From Lentibacillus salicampi (GTDB taxonomy: Bacteria; Bacillota; Bacilli; Bacillales; Amphibacillaceae), in NCBI RefSeq assembly GCF_004565465.1, contig NZ_SRHY01000003.1, forward strand, positions 185,006-249,005: a stretch of 64,000 nt of DNA, read 5' to 3'. Numbering within the stretch: position 1 is the first letter of the stretch; each line of letters begins with the position of its first letter. The notes below the pieces were generated by a model, which searched no databases, had not been told where the DNA came from, and worked only from the letters and a program-made list of their open reading frames with translations. This document shows, one piece after another, positions 57,362 through 64,000 of the stretch. A program made the position numbers and the translations under genes.

Positions 57362-58345
57362 ATGAGGTCAAAATCATTATTCACAGCACTTGCCATGTCA
57401 TTCTTCATCGTATTACTGGCAGCGTGTGGCAATGCAGAGGGAAGCAGTAGTGAGGAAGATAGTAAAAATGGTGAAGAAAGCAAGGACTCGGGAAGTGAAA
57501 CGACAGAAGTACTGGTTGATGGATCATCTACCGTTTTTCCAATCATGGAAGGAATCGCTGAAGAATTTCAAAAAGCAAACCCTGACGCTCGTGTAAACAT
57601 CGGTGTTTCCGGAAGCGGCGGCGGTTTCGAAAAATTTTCCGCTGGTGAGACGCATCTGTCCAACGCTTCCCGTCCAATTAAAGATGAAGAAGTTCAAGCC
57701 CTTGAAGAAGCGGGAATTGAATATACTGAATTTGAAATAGCCCTTGACGGCTTATCAGTTGTCGTCAATAAAGAAAATGACTGGGTCGATCAGTTGACAG
57801 TAGATGAATTGAATAAAATGTGGTCTGCTGACAGCAATGTGGAAACATGGGCTGATGTTAGAGAAGGCTGGCCTGAAGAAAAAATTGAATTCTATAGCCC
57901 AGGGGCAGATTCCGGTACATTCGACTATTTTAGTGAAGTTGCTTTAGGTGAAGAAGGTCAAATTCGTCAGGACGCTTCCTTATCTGAAGATGACAATGTT
58001 CTTGTACAAGGTGTTACAGGCTCACCGAATGCTATCAGTTATTTTGGATATGCATACTATGCTGAAAATAAAGACGATCTGAAAGTTGTCCCGATTGTCA
58101 ATGACAGTGGTGAAGCAGTCAAACCAAGTCAGGAAACAATCCAATCAGGTGATTACAATCCTTTCTCAAGACCATTGTTTGTTTATGTGAAACATGAAGC
58201 CATGCAAGATGAATCAGTTTATAATTTTGCGAAATACGCGCTGGAGAACGCAGGGAAAATGGCAGAAGCCGTTGGTTATGTCGCTAAACCTGACAGCGCA
58301 TATGACGAAGCACTAAAGAAACTGGATGAAGTGGCAGACAAATGA
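57362..58345 (+). CDS. pstS: Phosphate-binding lipoprotein PstS
   Basis: A 327-residue extracellular substrate-binding protein of the Pst ABC importer. A signal peptide ends in the lipobox LLAAC (Cys at about 21), so it is lipid-anchored. A Ser/Glu-rich linker follows. Phosphate contacts are expected in [18 protein letters not shown] and [14 protein letters not shown] at 57362 follows GGGGGAAA. It is the first gene of pstSCAB-phoU, behind the PhoP box. Confidence 0.96.
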   Translation: MRSKSLFTALAMSFFIVLLAACGNAEGSSSEEDSKNGEESKDSGSETTEVLVDGSSTVFPIMEGIAEEFQKANPDARVNIGVSGSGGGFEKFSAGETHLSNASRPIKDEEVQALEEAGIEYTEFEIALDGLSVVVNKENDWVDQLTVDELNKMWSADSNVETWADVREGWPEEKIEFYSPGADSGTFDYFSEVALGEEGQIRQDASLSEDDNVLVQGVTGSPNAISYFGYAYYAENKDDLKVVPIVNDSGEAVKPSQETIQSGDYNPFSRPLFVYVKHEAMQDESVYNFAKYALENAGKMAEAVGYVAKPDSAYDEALKKLDEVADK

Positions 58346-58430
58346 TCTTTAGGTTTAAGTGGAATACAAAAATTGAGAGGAAAGCGTGTTACAATATCTT
58401 TCTTCTCAGTTCAGTTTAAACGGCATATAT

Positions 58431-58572
58431 AAAGGCAGTAATCCGTCAAAATACAGCGGATGAATGTCCTTGAATGCCTGATAAGTTTCACTCTTCCCCG
58501 CATGTAAAGGACAGTAACCCGCCAAAATCCGGCAGCTAACTGTCCCTAAATGCCCGATAAGTTTCACTTTAT
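58431..58572 (+). repeat. Two tandem family-A units between pstS and pstC
   Basis: Unit 1 (58431-58505) and unit 2 (58506-58572) share CAGTAA.CCG.CAAAAT, a TGTCC core and GATAAGTTTCACT with an offset of 76 bases. Unit 2 forms an imperfect hairpin, GGACAGT to ACTGTCC. It separates pstS from pstC and could reduce read-through or fix the end of the pstS mRNA. Confidence 0.8.
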
Positions 58573-58592
58573 ATAAAAGAGGGATGTCTAAT

Positions 58593-59519
58593 ATGGCCGT
58601 TAACGTGAAGGCAATGATGAACGAAAAAAAATCGAAACGGTCCGTGCTCACAATTACCGAAAAAGCAGCACCCATATTTTTTATGGCATGTGCCGTTGTA
58701 TCGATACTCACAACGATAGGGATTGTCCTCACACTGCTGATAGAGACGCTATCATTTTTTAGTCGGGTCTCGTTTATAGATTTTGTAACGGGTACAACAT
58801 GGTGGCCATTTGGAGAGAATGCAAGCTATGGCATTTTGCCGTTGATTTCAGGAACGCTGCTGATCACTGTGGTTGCTATGATTGTGGCGATCCCGATTGG
58901 ACTTGCATCAGCTATTTATCTGAGTGAATTCGCCTCAGAAAAAGTGCGTAAAATTGTCAAGCCAATCCTCGAAGTGTTGGCAGGCATTCCGACAATTGTA
59001 TATGGCTTCTTTGCACTCACGTTTGTGACCCCGCTCTTTCAGCTATTCATTTCGGGTTTACCAATTTTTAACGCACTGAGTCCAGGGATCATAGTAGGTG
59101 TCATGATTATTCCGATGATTGCTTCGCTTTCTGAAGAAGCCATGAGTTCTGTTCCCAACTCCATGAGGGAAGGTGCTTTGGCGACAGGGTCAACCAGACT
59201 TGAAGTAGCCTTAAAAATTGTTGTACCTGCAGCACTGTCAGGCATTATTGCGTCATTTGTGCTGGGTGTATCACGGGCTATCGGTGAAACCATGATTGTT
59301 TCGGTTGCAGCAGGGTCAACGCCTAAGTTGACTGCTGATGTAACGGAATCGATACAGACAATGACCGGGTATATCGTTCAAGTGACCCTTGGTGACGCAT
59401 CCTATGGTTCGACCACTTATTACAGCATCTATGCCGTCGGGATGACCTTATTTATATTCACATTGCTGATGAATCTCCTGTCGCAATATATCTCCCGTAG
59501 ATTTAAGGAGGATTATTGA
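58593..59519 (+). CDS. pstC: Phosphate ABC transporter permease PstC
   Basis: A 308-residue inner permease with six predicted membrane segments. The EAA-type loop that docks on the ATPase is ALATGSTRLEVALKIVVPAALSGI. SRAIGETMIVSVAAG follows. The ATG at 58593 is nine bases after GAGGG; ATG at 58584 is too close. The pstA ATG follows the stop directly. Confidence 0.94.
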   Translation: MAVNVKAMMNEKKSKRSVLTITEKAAPIFFMACAVVSILTTIGIVLTLLIETLSFFSRVSFIDFVTGTTWWPFGENASYGILPLISGTLLITVVAMIVAIPIGLASAIYLSEFASEKVRKIVKPILEVLAGIPTIVYGFFALTFVTPLFQLFISGLPIFNALSPGIIVGVMIIPMIASLSEEAMSSVPNSMREGALATGSTRLEVALKIVVPAALSGIIASFVLGVSRAIGETMIVSVAAGSTPKLTADVTESIQTMTGYIVQVTLGDASYGSTTYYSIYAVGMTLFIFTLLMNLLSQYISRRFKEDY

Positions 59520-59520
59520 A

Positions 59521-60399
59521 ATGAACCTGATTGATAAACAGTTCGTTCAACGTAAAATGAATAGTCGGATTATCAAAAGTCAGGTCATGCGGCAGCTGTT
59601 CTTTTTGGCAACAGCATTTGGAATCGTTGTGCTGGCAGTCTTGCTCTACAAGATTTTCTCAGAAGGTATCCCTTATTTAGACTGGAATTTCCTGAGTAGT
59701 TTTGCGTCGCGTTTTCCTGAAGAAGCCGGTATAAAGGCGGCTATTGCCGGATCACTTTGGTTGATGGCTGTCACTGCTCCGATATCGTTAATATTAGGAG
59801 TAGGAACGGCTATTTATCTTGAAGAATATGCAAGAGAAAATAAATTCACACGCTTTATTCGTATGAATATATCAAATCTTGCAGGAGTACCATCCGTTGT
59901 CTTTGGGCTCCTGGGATTGACAGTTTTTGTGCGACTGATGGAAATGGGCCGGAGTGTCATAGCCGGCGGGTTGACCATGAGCTTACTGATACTGCCGATT
60001 ATTGTTGTAGCAGCCCAGGAAGCGATAAGATCGATTCCCAAAAATCAATATGAAGCATCTTATGCAATGGGTGCGACAAAATGGCAGACAATCCGCCGAG
60101 TTGTCCTGCCGGCGGCGATTCCAGGCATATTGACCGGTGGTATACTGGCACTGTCCAGGGCAATCGGTGAAACAGCCCCGTTATTGATGATTGGCGCCTT
60201 ATCATTTGTTGCTTACCTGCCGGAAAATATCTGGTCCAGTTTCACAGTATTACCGATTCAGATATTCAATTGGACCGGCAGACCTCAGGAAGAATTCCAT
60301 CTGGTCGCTTCAGCGGGTATTATTGTACTGCTGGTGGCGCTATTGCTGATGAATTCGATTGCTGTATTGATACGAAATAAATTTTCGAAACGTTATTAA
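59521..60399 (+). CDS. pstA: Phosphate ABC transporter permease PstA
   Basis: A 292-residue permease partner of PstC with about six membrane helices. Its EAA loop is SYAMGATKWQTIRRVVLPAAIPGI, followed by LSRAIGETAPLLMIGA. AAGGAGG in the end of pstC precedes the ATG at 59521, so the two are tightly coupled. Confidence 0.94.
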   Translation: MNLIDKQFVQRKMNSRIIKSQVMRQLFFLATAFGIVVLAVLLYKIFSEGIPYLDWNFLSSFASRFPEEAGIKAAIAGSLWLMAVTAPISLILGVGTAIYLEEYARENKFTRFIRMNISNLAGVPSVVFGLLGLTVFVRLMEMGRSVIAGGLTMSLLILPIIVVAAQEAIRSIPKNQYEASYAMGATKWQTIRRVVLPAAIPGILTGGILALSRAIGETAPLLMIGALSFVAYLPENIWSSFTVLPIQIFNWTGRPQEEFHLVASAGIIVLLVALLLMNSIAVLIRNKFSKRY

Positions 60400-60414
60400 T
60401 GGGAGGTTTATAGT

Positions 60415-61236
60415 ATGGCAACTGCAACAAAGACTCAACAAGCACCCATTCTCAACACAAATGAACCTGATAAAGAGGAGACCAAAACGATTTATTCCAT
60501 TGAGGATTTCAATCTTTGGTATGGAAACGATCAAGCGCTTTATGAGGTACAAATGGATATCCCTGAAAATAGGGTAACGGCGATTATTGGCCCGTCAGGC
60601 TGTGGAAAATCGACATTTATCAAATCACTGAACCGCATGGTAGAGTTGGTGCCCTCCGTTAAAATGAGCGGAAAGATTCAATATAAGGAAAAAGACATTT
60701 TTGATCCTAAATACAAAGTGGAAGATTTGAGGACTGACGTTGGAATGGTTTTTCAGAATCCCAATCCCTTCCCGAAATCAATTTATGAAAATGTTGTATA
60801 TGGTCCCAAAACACATGGGATCAAAAAGAAATCCATCCTTAATGAAATTGTTGAAAAAAGTCTTCGCGGTGCAGCATTATGGGATGAGGTGAAAGATCGC
60901 CTGAATGAGAATGCGTTTGGTTTATCGGGCGGACAACAACAAAGGCTTTGTATTGCCAGATGTTTGGCAATTGAACCCGATGTGATTCTGATGGATGAAC
61001 CGACATCTGCTCTGGATCCTATTTCGACTAGTAAGATTGAGGAACTTGTCCAGACTTTGAAAAAAGATTACAGTATTGCGATTGTGACACATAACATGCA
61101 GCAAGCTGCTCGAATTTCGGATAAGACAGCTTTTTTTCTGAACGGTGAAGTGATTGAATACAATAACACCGACAATCTTTTTTCGAACCCTGATGATAGG
61201 CGTACAGAAGACTATATTACCGGCCGGTTCGGCTGA
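60415..61236 (+). CDS. pstB: Phosphate ABC transporter ATPase PstB
   Basis: A 273-residue ATPase. Walker A is GPSGCGKST (about 60-68), the signature LSGGQQQR (about 169-176) and Walker [14 protein letters not shown] (about 191-203). The H-loop His lies in IVTHNMQQA. It powers phosphate import through PstCA. B. subtilis has two pstB genes here, this window one. GGGAGG precedes the ATG. Confidence 0.96.
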   Translation: MATATKTQQAPILNTNEPDKEETKTIYSIEDFNLWYGNDQALYEVQMDIPENRVTAIIGPSGCGKSTFIKSLNRMVELVPSVKMSGKIQYKEKDIFDPKYKVEDLRTDVGMVFQNPNPFPKSIYENVVYGPKTHGIKKKSILNEIVEKSLRGAALWDEVKDRLNENAFGLSGGQQQRLCIARCLAIEPDVILMDEPTSALDPISTSKIEELVQTLKKDYSIAIVTHNMQQAARISDKTAFFLNGEVIEYNNTDNLFSNPDDRRTEDYITGRFG

Positions 61237-61256
61237 CCTTATAAAGGAGGATACTG

Positions 61257-61913
61257 ATGGCGGGAAGAGAGCAATTTGAGACAGACTTGACTCACATGAA
61301 AGAAGCTATCATCGCACTGTCGAAATCGGCAGAGGATGCCTTGTACAAAGCAATTGATGCATTGTTTAATCAAGATTTGGACTTGGCGAATAACGTTATA
61401 AGTCATGACAATCTTATCGATGAGCAGGAGCACACGATTAATGACCAGACGATATTGCTGATGGCCAAACAGCAGCCTGTTGCAACAGATCTGCGCAGGC
61501 TTGTCATATCGCTGCAAATCACAGCGGATATCGAACGTATGGCTGATAACGCCAAAAACATTGCAAAATCAACACTTCATCTGGGTGAGGATCATCGGCT
61601 GATCATTCACCCGCGGATCAAGGAAATGCGGGATATGGCCATGAATATGAATCAAACAGCAATAAAGGCGTTCCAATATGAGGATATTTCCATTGCCGGT
61701 AAATTATCAGATATGGATAATGAAGTCGATCGATTATATGAAACAATCATTCATGATATTTTAAATGAAACGGCCACCAATCCTGAAAAAATCCAGTACG
61801 TCATGCAAATGGCATTCAGCGCTCGCTACATTGAACGATTCGCCGATCATATTACCAACATTGGTGAGAGTATCTTATACCTCGTAAAGGGTAAATCGTA
61901 TAAATTAAATTAA
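61257..61913 (+). CDS. phoU: Phosphate signalling protein PhoU
   Basis: A 218-residue helical protein with two three-helix repeats. The metal-binding E-x3-D motifs occur as TADIERMADNAKNIA (about 90-104) and ARYIERFADHITNIGE (about 190-205). It links Pst activity to the PhoPR kinase and restrains uptake. AAAGGAGG precedes the ATG. It ends the pst operon; B. subtilis lacks it in the same place. Confidence 0.95.
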   Translation: MAGREQFETDLTHMKEAIIALSKSAEDALYKAIDALFNQDLDLANNVISHDNLIDEQEHTINDQTILLMAKQQPVATDLRRLVISLQITADIERMADNAKNIAKSTLHLGEDHRLIIHPRIKEMRDMAMNMNQTAIKAFQYEDISIAGKLSDMDNEVDRLYETIIHDILNETATNPEKIQYVMQMAFSARYIERFADHITNIGESILYLVKGKSYKLN

Positions 61914-61918
61914 TCCGT

Positions 61919-61944
61919 AAAAAACGAATGATCATTCGTTTTTT
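61919..61944. terminator. Terminator of the pst-phoU operon
   Basis: A 26-base perfect palindrome (AAAAAACGAATGA then TCATTCGTTTTTT, centre 61931/61932) followed by T. It could work on both strands. Confidence 0.85.
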
Positions 61945-62020
61945 TAGTTTAAAGTTGGAATGGTATTAACCATCGGCCTGGAAAAATACGTCGCTAATTG
62001 AAACATCTATCACTATAAAA

Positions 62021-62081
62021 TAAAAATCCGAACAGATTCTAAATTTCTCAAAGGAATTTCAATCATCGTTCGGATTTTTAT
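62021..62081 (-). terminator. Terminator of the minus-strand two-gene operon
   Basis: AAAAATCCGAAC (62022-62033) pairs with GTTCGGATTTTT (62068-62079) across a long loop. On the minus strand it ends in a T run, 30 bases after the stop at 62110. Confidence 0.75.
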
Positions 62082-62109
62082 GTTGATGCTATACTCTTGT
62101 CTTAGTCCC

Positions 62110-62655
62110 TTAGTTTGTAAGGGTTTCGGCAATTTCGTTATGGTCCATGTCACTTGATAATTCAAATTCGCCCAGCTGGACCAATTCACTGTAGCCTTCA
62201 TCTTCTAAATATGTTGTGAACGCATCCGCATCGTCGATAATATCATTTTCTTCCAATGTTTGACTGATTTCAGATGGCGCGACTCCTGATTCCACCGTAA
62301 GTTTGTATGTGGTGGCTTTATCTTCATCTGCTTCTGAACTGTTTTCCTGTTCATTCGTGTTTCCACTATCTTCATCTGTCTCCGTTTCATCTGATGCAGT
62401 TTGCTGCTGTTCTTCATTATCTCCGTTGTCACTGTCGGTATTTTCTCCTGTATTTCCCTCCGACTCTACGGAAACAGAAATATATTCCGACTCTGTTAAC
62501 ACATGGTAACCTTCTGACTCAACAATTTCGATCAAATCCTCTGTTGGTATATCGTCAGCCTCCGTTTGGGAATCACCGGCAACATAAAATACACCAAGCA
62601 GGATGATGCCTGCAGCTAGCAGGCCAAATGCAAATGAACGAATGATTTGTTTCAT
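62110..62655 (-). CDS. MltG/YceG-like domain membrane protein
   Basis: A 181-residue protein. An N-terminal hydrophobic segment (IRSFAFGLLAAGIILLGVFY) anchors it. An acidic, Gln/Glu/Asp-rich linker of about 55 residues follows. The C-terminal 65 residues (KLTVESGVAPSEISQTLEEN, then DAFTTYLEDEGY and LGEFELSSDMDHNEIAETL) resemble the LysM-like N-terminal domain of the endolytic transglycosylase MltG/YceG. The MltG catalytic domain is absent. It may bind peptidoglycan. B. subtilis yqzC is nearby in that genome and may be its counterpart, which I cannot confirm. Confidence 0.75.
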   Translation of the reverse strand: MKQIIRSFAFGLLAAGIILLGVFYVAGDSQTEADDIPTEDLIEIVESEGYHVLTESEYISVSVESEGNTGENTDSDNGDNEEQQQTASDETETDEDSGNTNEQENSSEADEDKATTYKLTVESGVAPSEISQTLEENDIIDDADAFTTYLEDEGYSELVQLGEFELSSDMDHNEIAETLTN

Positions 62656-62664
62656 AATGCTCCC

Positions 62665-62898
62665 CTATCTTTCTGTATAATGATCGGTAGTATGTAATGT
62701 GTCTTTGGAAAAATCGTCAGTCAACAGTTCTTCTTCCAAAACTTTTATTTTTTTCTTCATTTGATAATTTTCCTGCATAGTTGAAATCGAAAGTTGTTCC
62801 AGTTCACTTTCCAGGTCATCAAATTTATCATTCATAAAAAACGATAAAATTAGTAGCACAACAGCAAGTACGATAACGGTCACGATCGCATACAACAT
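62665..62898 (-). CDS. Small membrane-anchored coiled-coil protein
   Basis: A 77-residue protein with an N-terminal transmembrane helix ([19 protein letters not shown]) and then a charged heptad-like stretch ([16 protein letters not shown] ... [13 protein letters not shown]) likely to form a coiled coil. ATG at 62898 (minus strand) follows GAGGGG. Ten bases separate it from the MltG-like gene, so the two share a transcript. B. subtilis yqzD occupies a comparable position but homology is not shown. Function is unknown. Confidence 0.7.
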
Positions 62899-63080
62899 GT
62901 TTTTCCCCTCCATTCATGTATCACTACAGTTATAACATACATTGTCAAAAAGAGAAATGATCAAAATTTTACAGATTACCAACTTGAATATTTTCCGAAC
63001 ATCTGCTATTATAATTAAGGTCTGAAAAGTGATAATAACAATCTTTGAAAAACAGCCAATCATTGTTTGGAGGGATAGAA

Positions 63081-63230
63081 ATGCGCGTGAATATTACGTT
63101 GGCCTGTACTGAATCAGGTGACCGCAACTATATTACAACAAAAAATAAGCGGACAAACCCGGAACGTTTGGAACTTATGAAATATTGTCCACGATTGAAA
63201 AAGCATACATTGCATCGTGAGACGAAATAA
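63081..63230 (+). CDS. rpmG: 50S ribosomal protein L33
   Basis: A 49-residue L33 beginning [18 protein letters not shown] and ending [10 protein letters not shown]33 zinc-ribbon forms have two CxxC pairs. Here each pair has only one Cys (ACTES and YCPRL), so zinc binding is probably lost. Such zinc-independent paralogues replace the zinc form when the metal is scarce in B. subtilis, but the role here is inferred. ATG at 63081 follows GGAGGG. Confidence 0.95.
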   Translation: MRVNITLACTESGDRNYITTKNKRTNPERLELMKYCPRLKKHTLHRETK

Positions 63231-63244
63231 TAAACGGAATTGGG

Positions 63245-63278
63245 AAAGCTCTTGCCGGCAATGGCAGGAGCTTTTCTT
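63245..63278 (+). terminator. Intrinsic terminator after rpmG
   Basis: AAAGCTCTTGCC (63245-63256) pairs with GGCAGGAGCTTT (63263-63274) with one G-T pair, followed by T-rich sequence. Confidence 0.85.
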
Positions 63279-63319
63279 TCATTCAACGATTGGTTATAAT
63301 GCAGTCAGGGGTTGATGAA

Positions 63320-63877
63320 TTGGATAAAACAGAACTGCGGCGTCAAATGATTCAACAATTACAAACGTTATCAGCTGTAGAGAGAAAAAACATAGAAGAG
63401 GCGATGGCAGACAATCTGATGACATCTGACGTATGGAAACAGTCTTCAGTCATTGGTATCACCATTTCGCATGGTTTTGAATGGAACACAAAACCGCTTA
63501 TCGAGACAGCCTGGCAGAATGGAAAGATCGTTTGTGTCCCTAAATGTCTCCCTGAAGAACGCAAACTGGACTTTTATCGCATCAATCATTATGACCAATT
63601 GGAAGTGGTCTATTATCGTTTACAGGAGCCCAAACCCCGTGAAACGGAACAAGTAATTAAAAATAAAATCGATCTGCTTATCGTGCCCGGCTTGCTGTTT
63701 GATAGAAAAGGCTATCGCATCGGATTTGGCGGTGGCTATTATGACCGTTTCCTGACAGATTATCCGAATGAAAAACTGTCATTGGCAGCGAATATGCAAA
63801 TCGTTGACGAACTTCCGGCTGAATCATTCGACATTCCGGTGGATGACATTATTTCAGAAACAGGTTTTCTGCGCTAG
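63320..63877 (+). CDS. 5-formyltetrahydrofolate cyclo-ligase
   Basis: A 185-residue enzyme converting 5-formyl-THF and ATP to 5,10-methenyl-THF. The family motifs are IDLLIVPGLLFDRKGYRIGF and GGGYYDRFL (about 141-149), where Gly and Tyr residues bind ATP. The usual start is probably TTG at 63320, eight bases after AGGGG; ATG at 63299 is an alternative. B. subtilis yqgN has this function and a comparable position after rpmGA. Confidence 0.92.
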   Translation: MDKTELRRQMIQQLQTLSAVERKNIEEAMADNLMTSDVWKQSSVIGITISHGFEWNTKPLIETAWQNGKIVCVPKCLPEERKLDFYRINHYDQLEVVYYRLQEPKPRETEQVIKNKIDLLIVPGLLFDRKGYRIGFGGGYYDRFLTDYPNEKLSLAANMQIVDELPAESFDIPVDDIISETGFLR

Positions 63878-64000
63878 CATGAGTTTACGAAATAAAGAAA
63901 GCAATAAGCTATAATTCCTGTTATATCAAGAGTTATGGCATTCCAAAGTGTATTACCCCTCAAGTTGGTACTTTTCCAACTCCAGGGTTTCCATCATTTT
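63878..64000. other. Intergenic tail to the window edge
   Basis: No complete gene. TATAAT lies near 63911 without a well-spaced -35. A small hairpin GTTGG/CCAAC lies near 63965-63980. The next gene is outside the window. Confidence 0.4.

Overview
The window is a chromosomal core region of a low- to mid-GC, endospore-forming Firmicute of the family Bacillaceae. Three things point there: sporulation genes (gpr, spoIIP, yqfC, yqfD), Gram-positive-style leaders (a glycine T-box and a CIRCE operator), and gene order that follows the yqe-yqf-yqg segment of Bacillus subtilis almost gene for gene. Protein divergence and the intergenic repeats suggest a relative such as Virgibacillus, Lentibacillus or Oceanobacillus. 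That placement is inference, not proof.

Layout. 1-4.5 kb: end of rsfS, a methyltransferase (yqeM), then the DNA-uptake genes comEA, comEB and comEC. 4.5-9.5 kb: yqzM, holA, rpsT, then spore genes gpr, spoIIP and yqxA. 9.5-18 kb: lepA, hemW and the heat-shock cluster hrcA-grpE-dnaK-dnaJ, with CIRCE in front of hrcA and a repeat-filled gap between hrcA and grpE. 18-22.8 kb: translation and modification genes prmA-rsmE-mtaB, deoC, rpsU, yqeY. 22.8-28.8 kb: nfeD/floA membrane-microdomain genes, yqfC, yqfD, phoH. 28.9-34 kb: pgpH, ybeY, dgkA, era, yqzL, recO. 34-42.4 kb: T-box-controlled glyQS, ccpN-yqfL, dnaG-sigA. 42.4-49.6 kb: cccA, trmK, yqfO, cshB, nfo and small membrane genes. 49.7-52.6 kb: a Na/Pi-cotransporter-PhoU fusion, then six tRNA genes, with a partial tandem duplication that left a 5' tRNA-Phe fragment. 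52.8-61.9 kb: sodA, yqgE, pbpA and a phosphate-starvation operon pstSCAB-phoU behind a well-formed PhoP box. 61.9-64 kb: a two-gene minus-strand operon, rpmG, and 5-formyl-THF cyclo-ligase.

How it works together. Most genes are housekeeping: translation and RNA modification, replication and transcription initiation (holA, dnaG, sigA), proteostasis, cell envelope and spore formation. The visible regulation is classical: HrcA/CIRCE, tRNA-Gly sensing by a T-box, PhoP repeats, and many intrinsic terminators.

Novelty. I see no defence island, prophage, insertion sequence, CRISPR array or biosynthetic cluster, and no undescribed multi-gene system. The least explained structure is intergenic: two families of short dispersed repeats (A, a hairpin with ACTGTCC-type ends and satellite boxes; B, a box with GATGCAGGTC and a CTTAGCCTTTGTTC-like end) that form mosaics at several loci, and the duplicated tRNA-Phe half. 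Start codons were chosen by ribosome-binding-site position and recalled family starts, so some starts may be off by a few codons.
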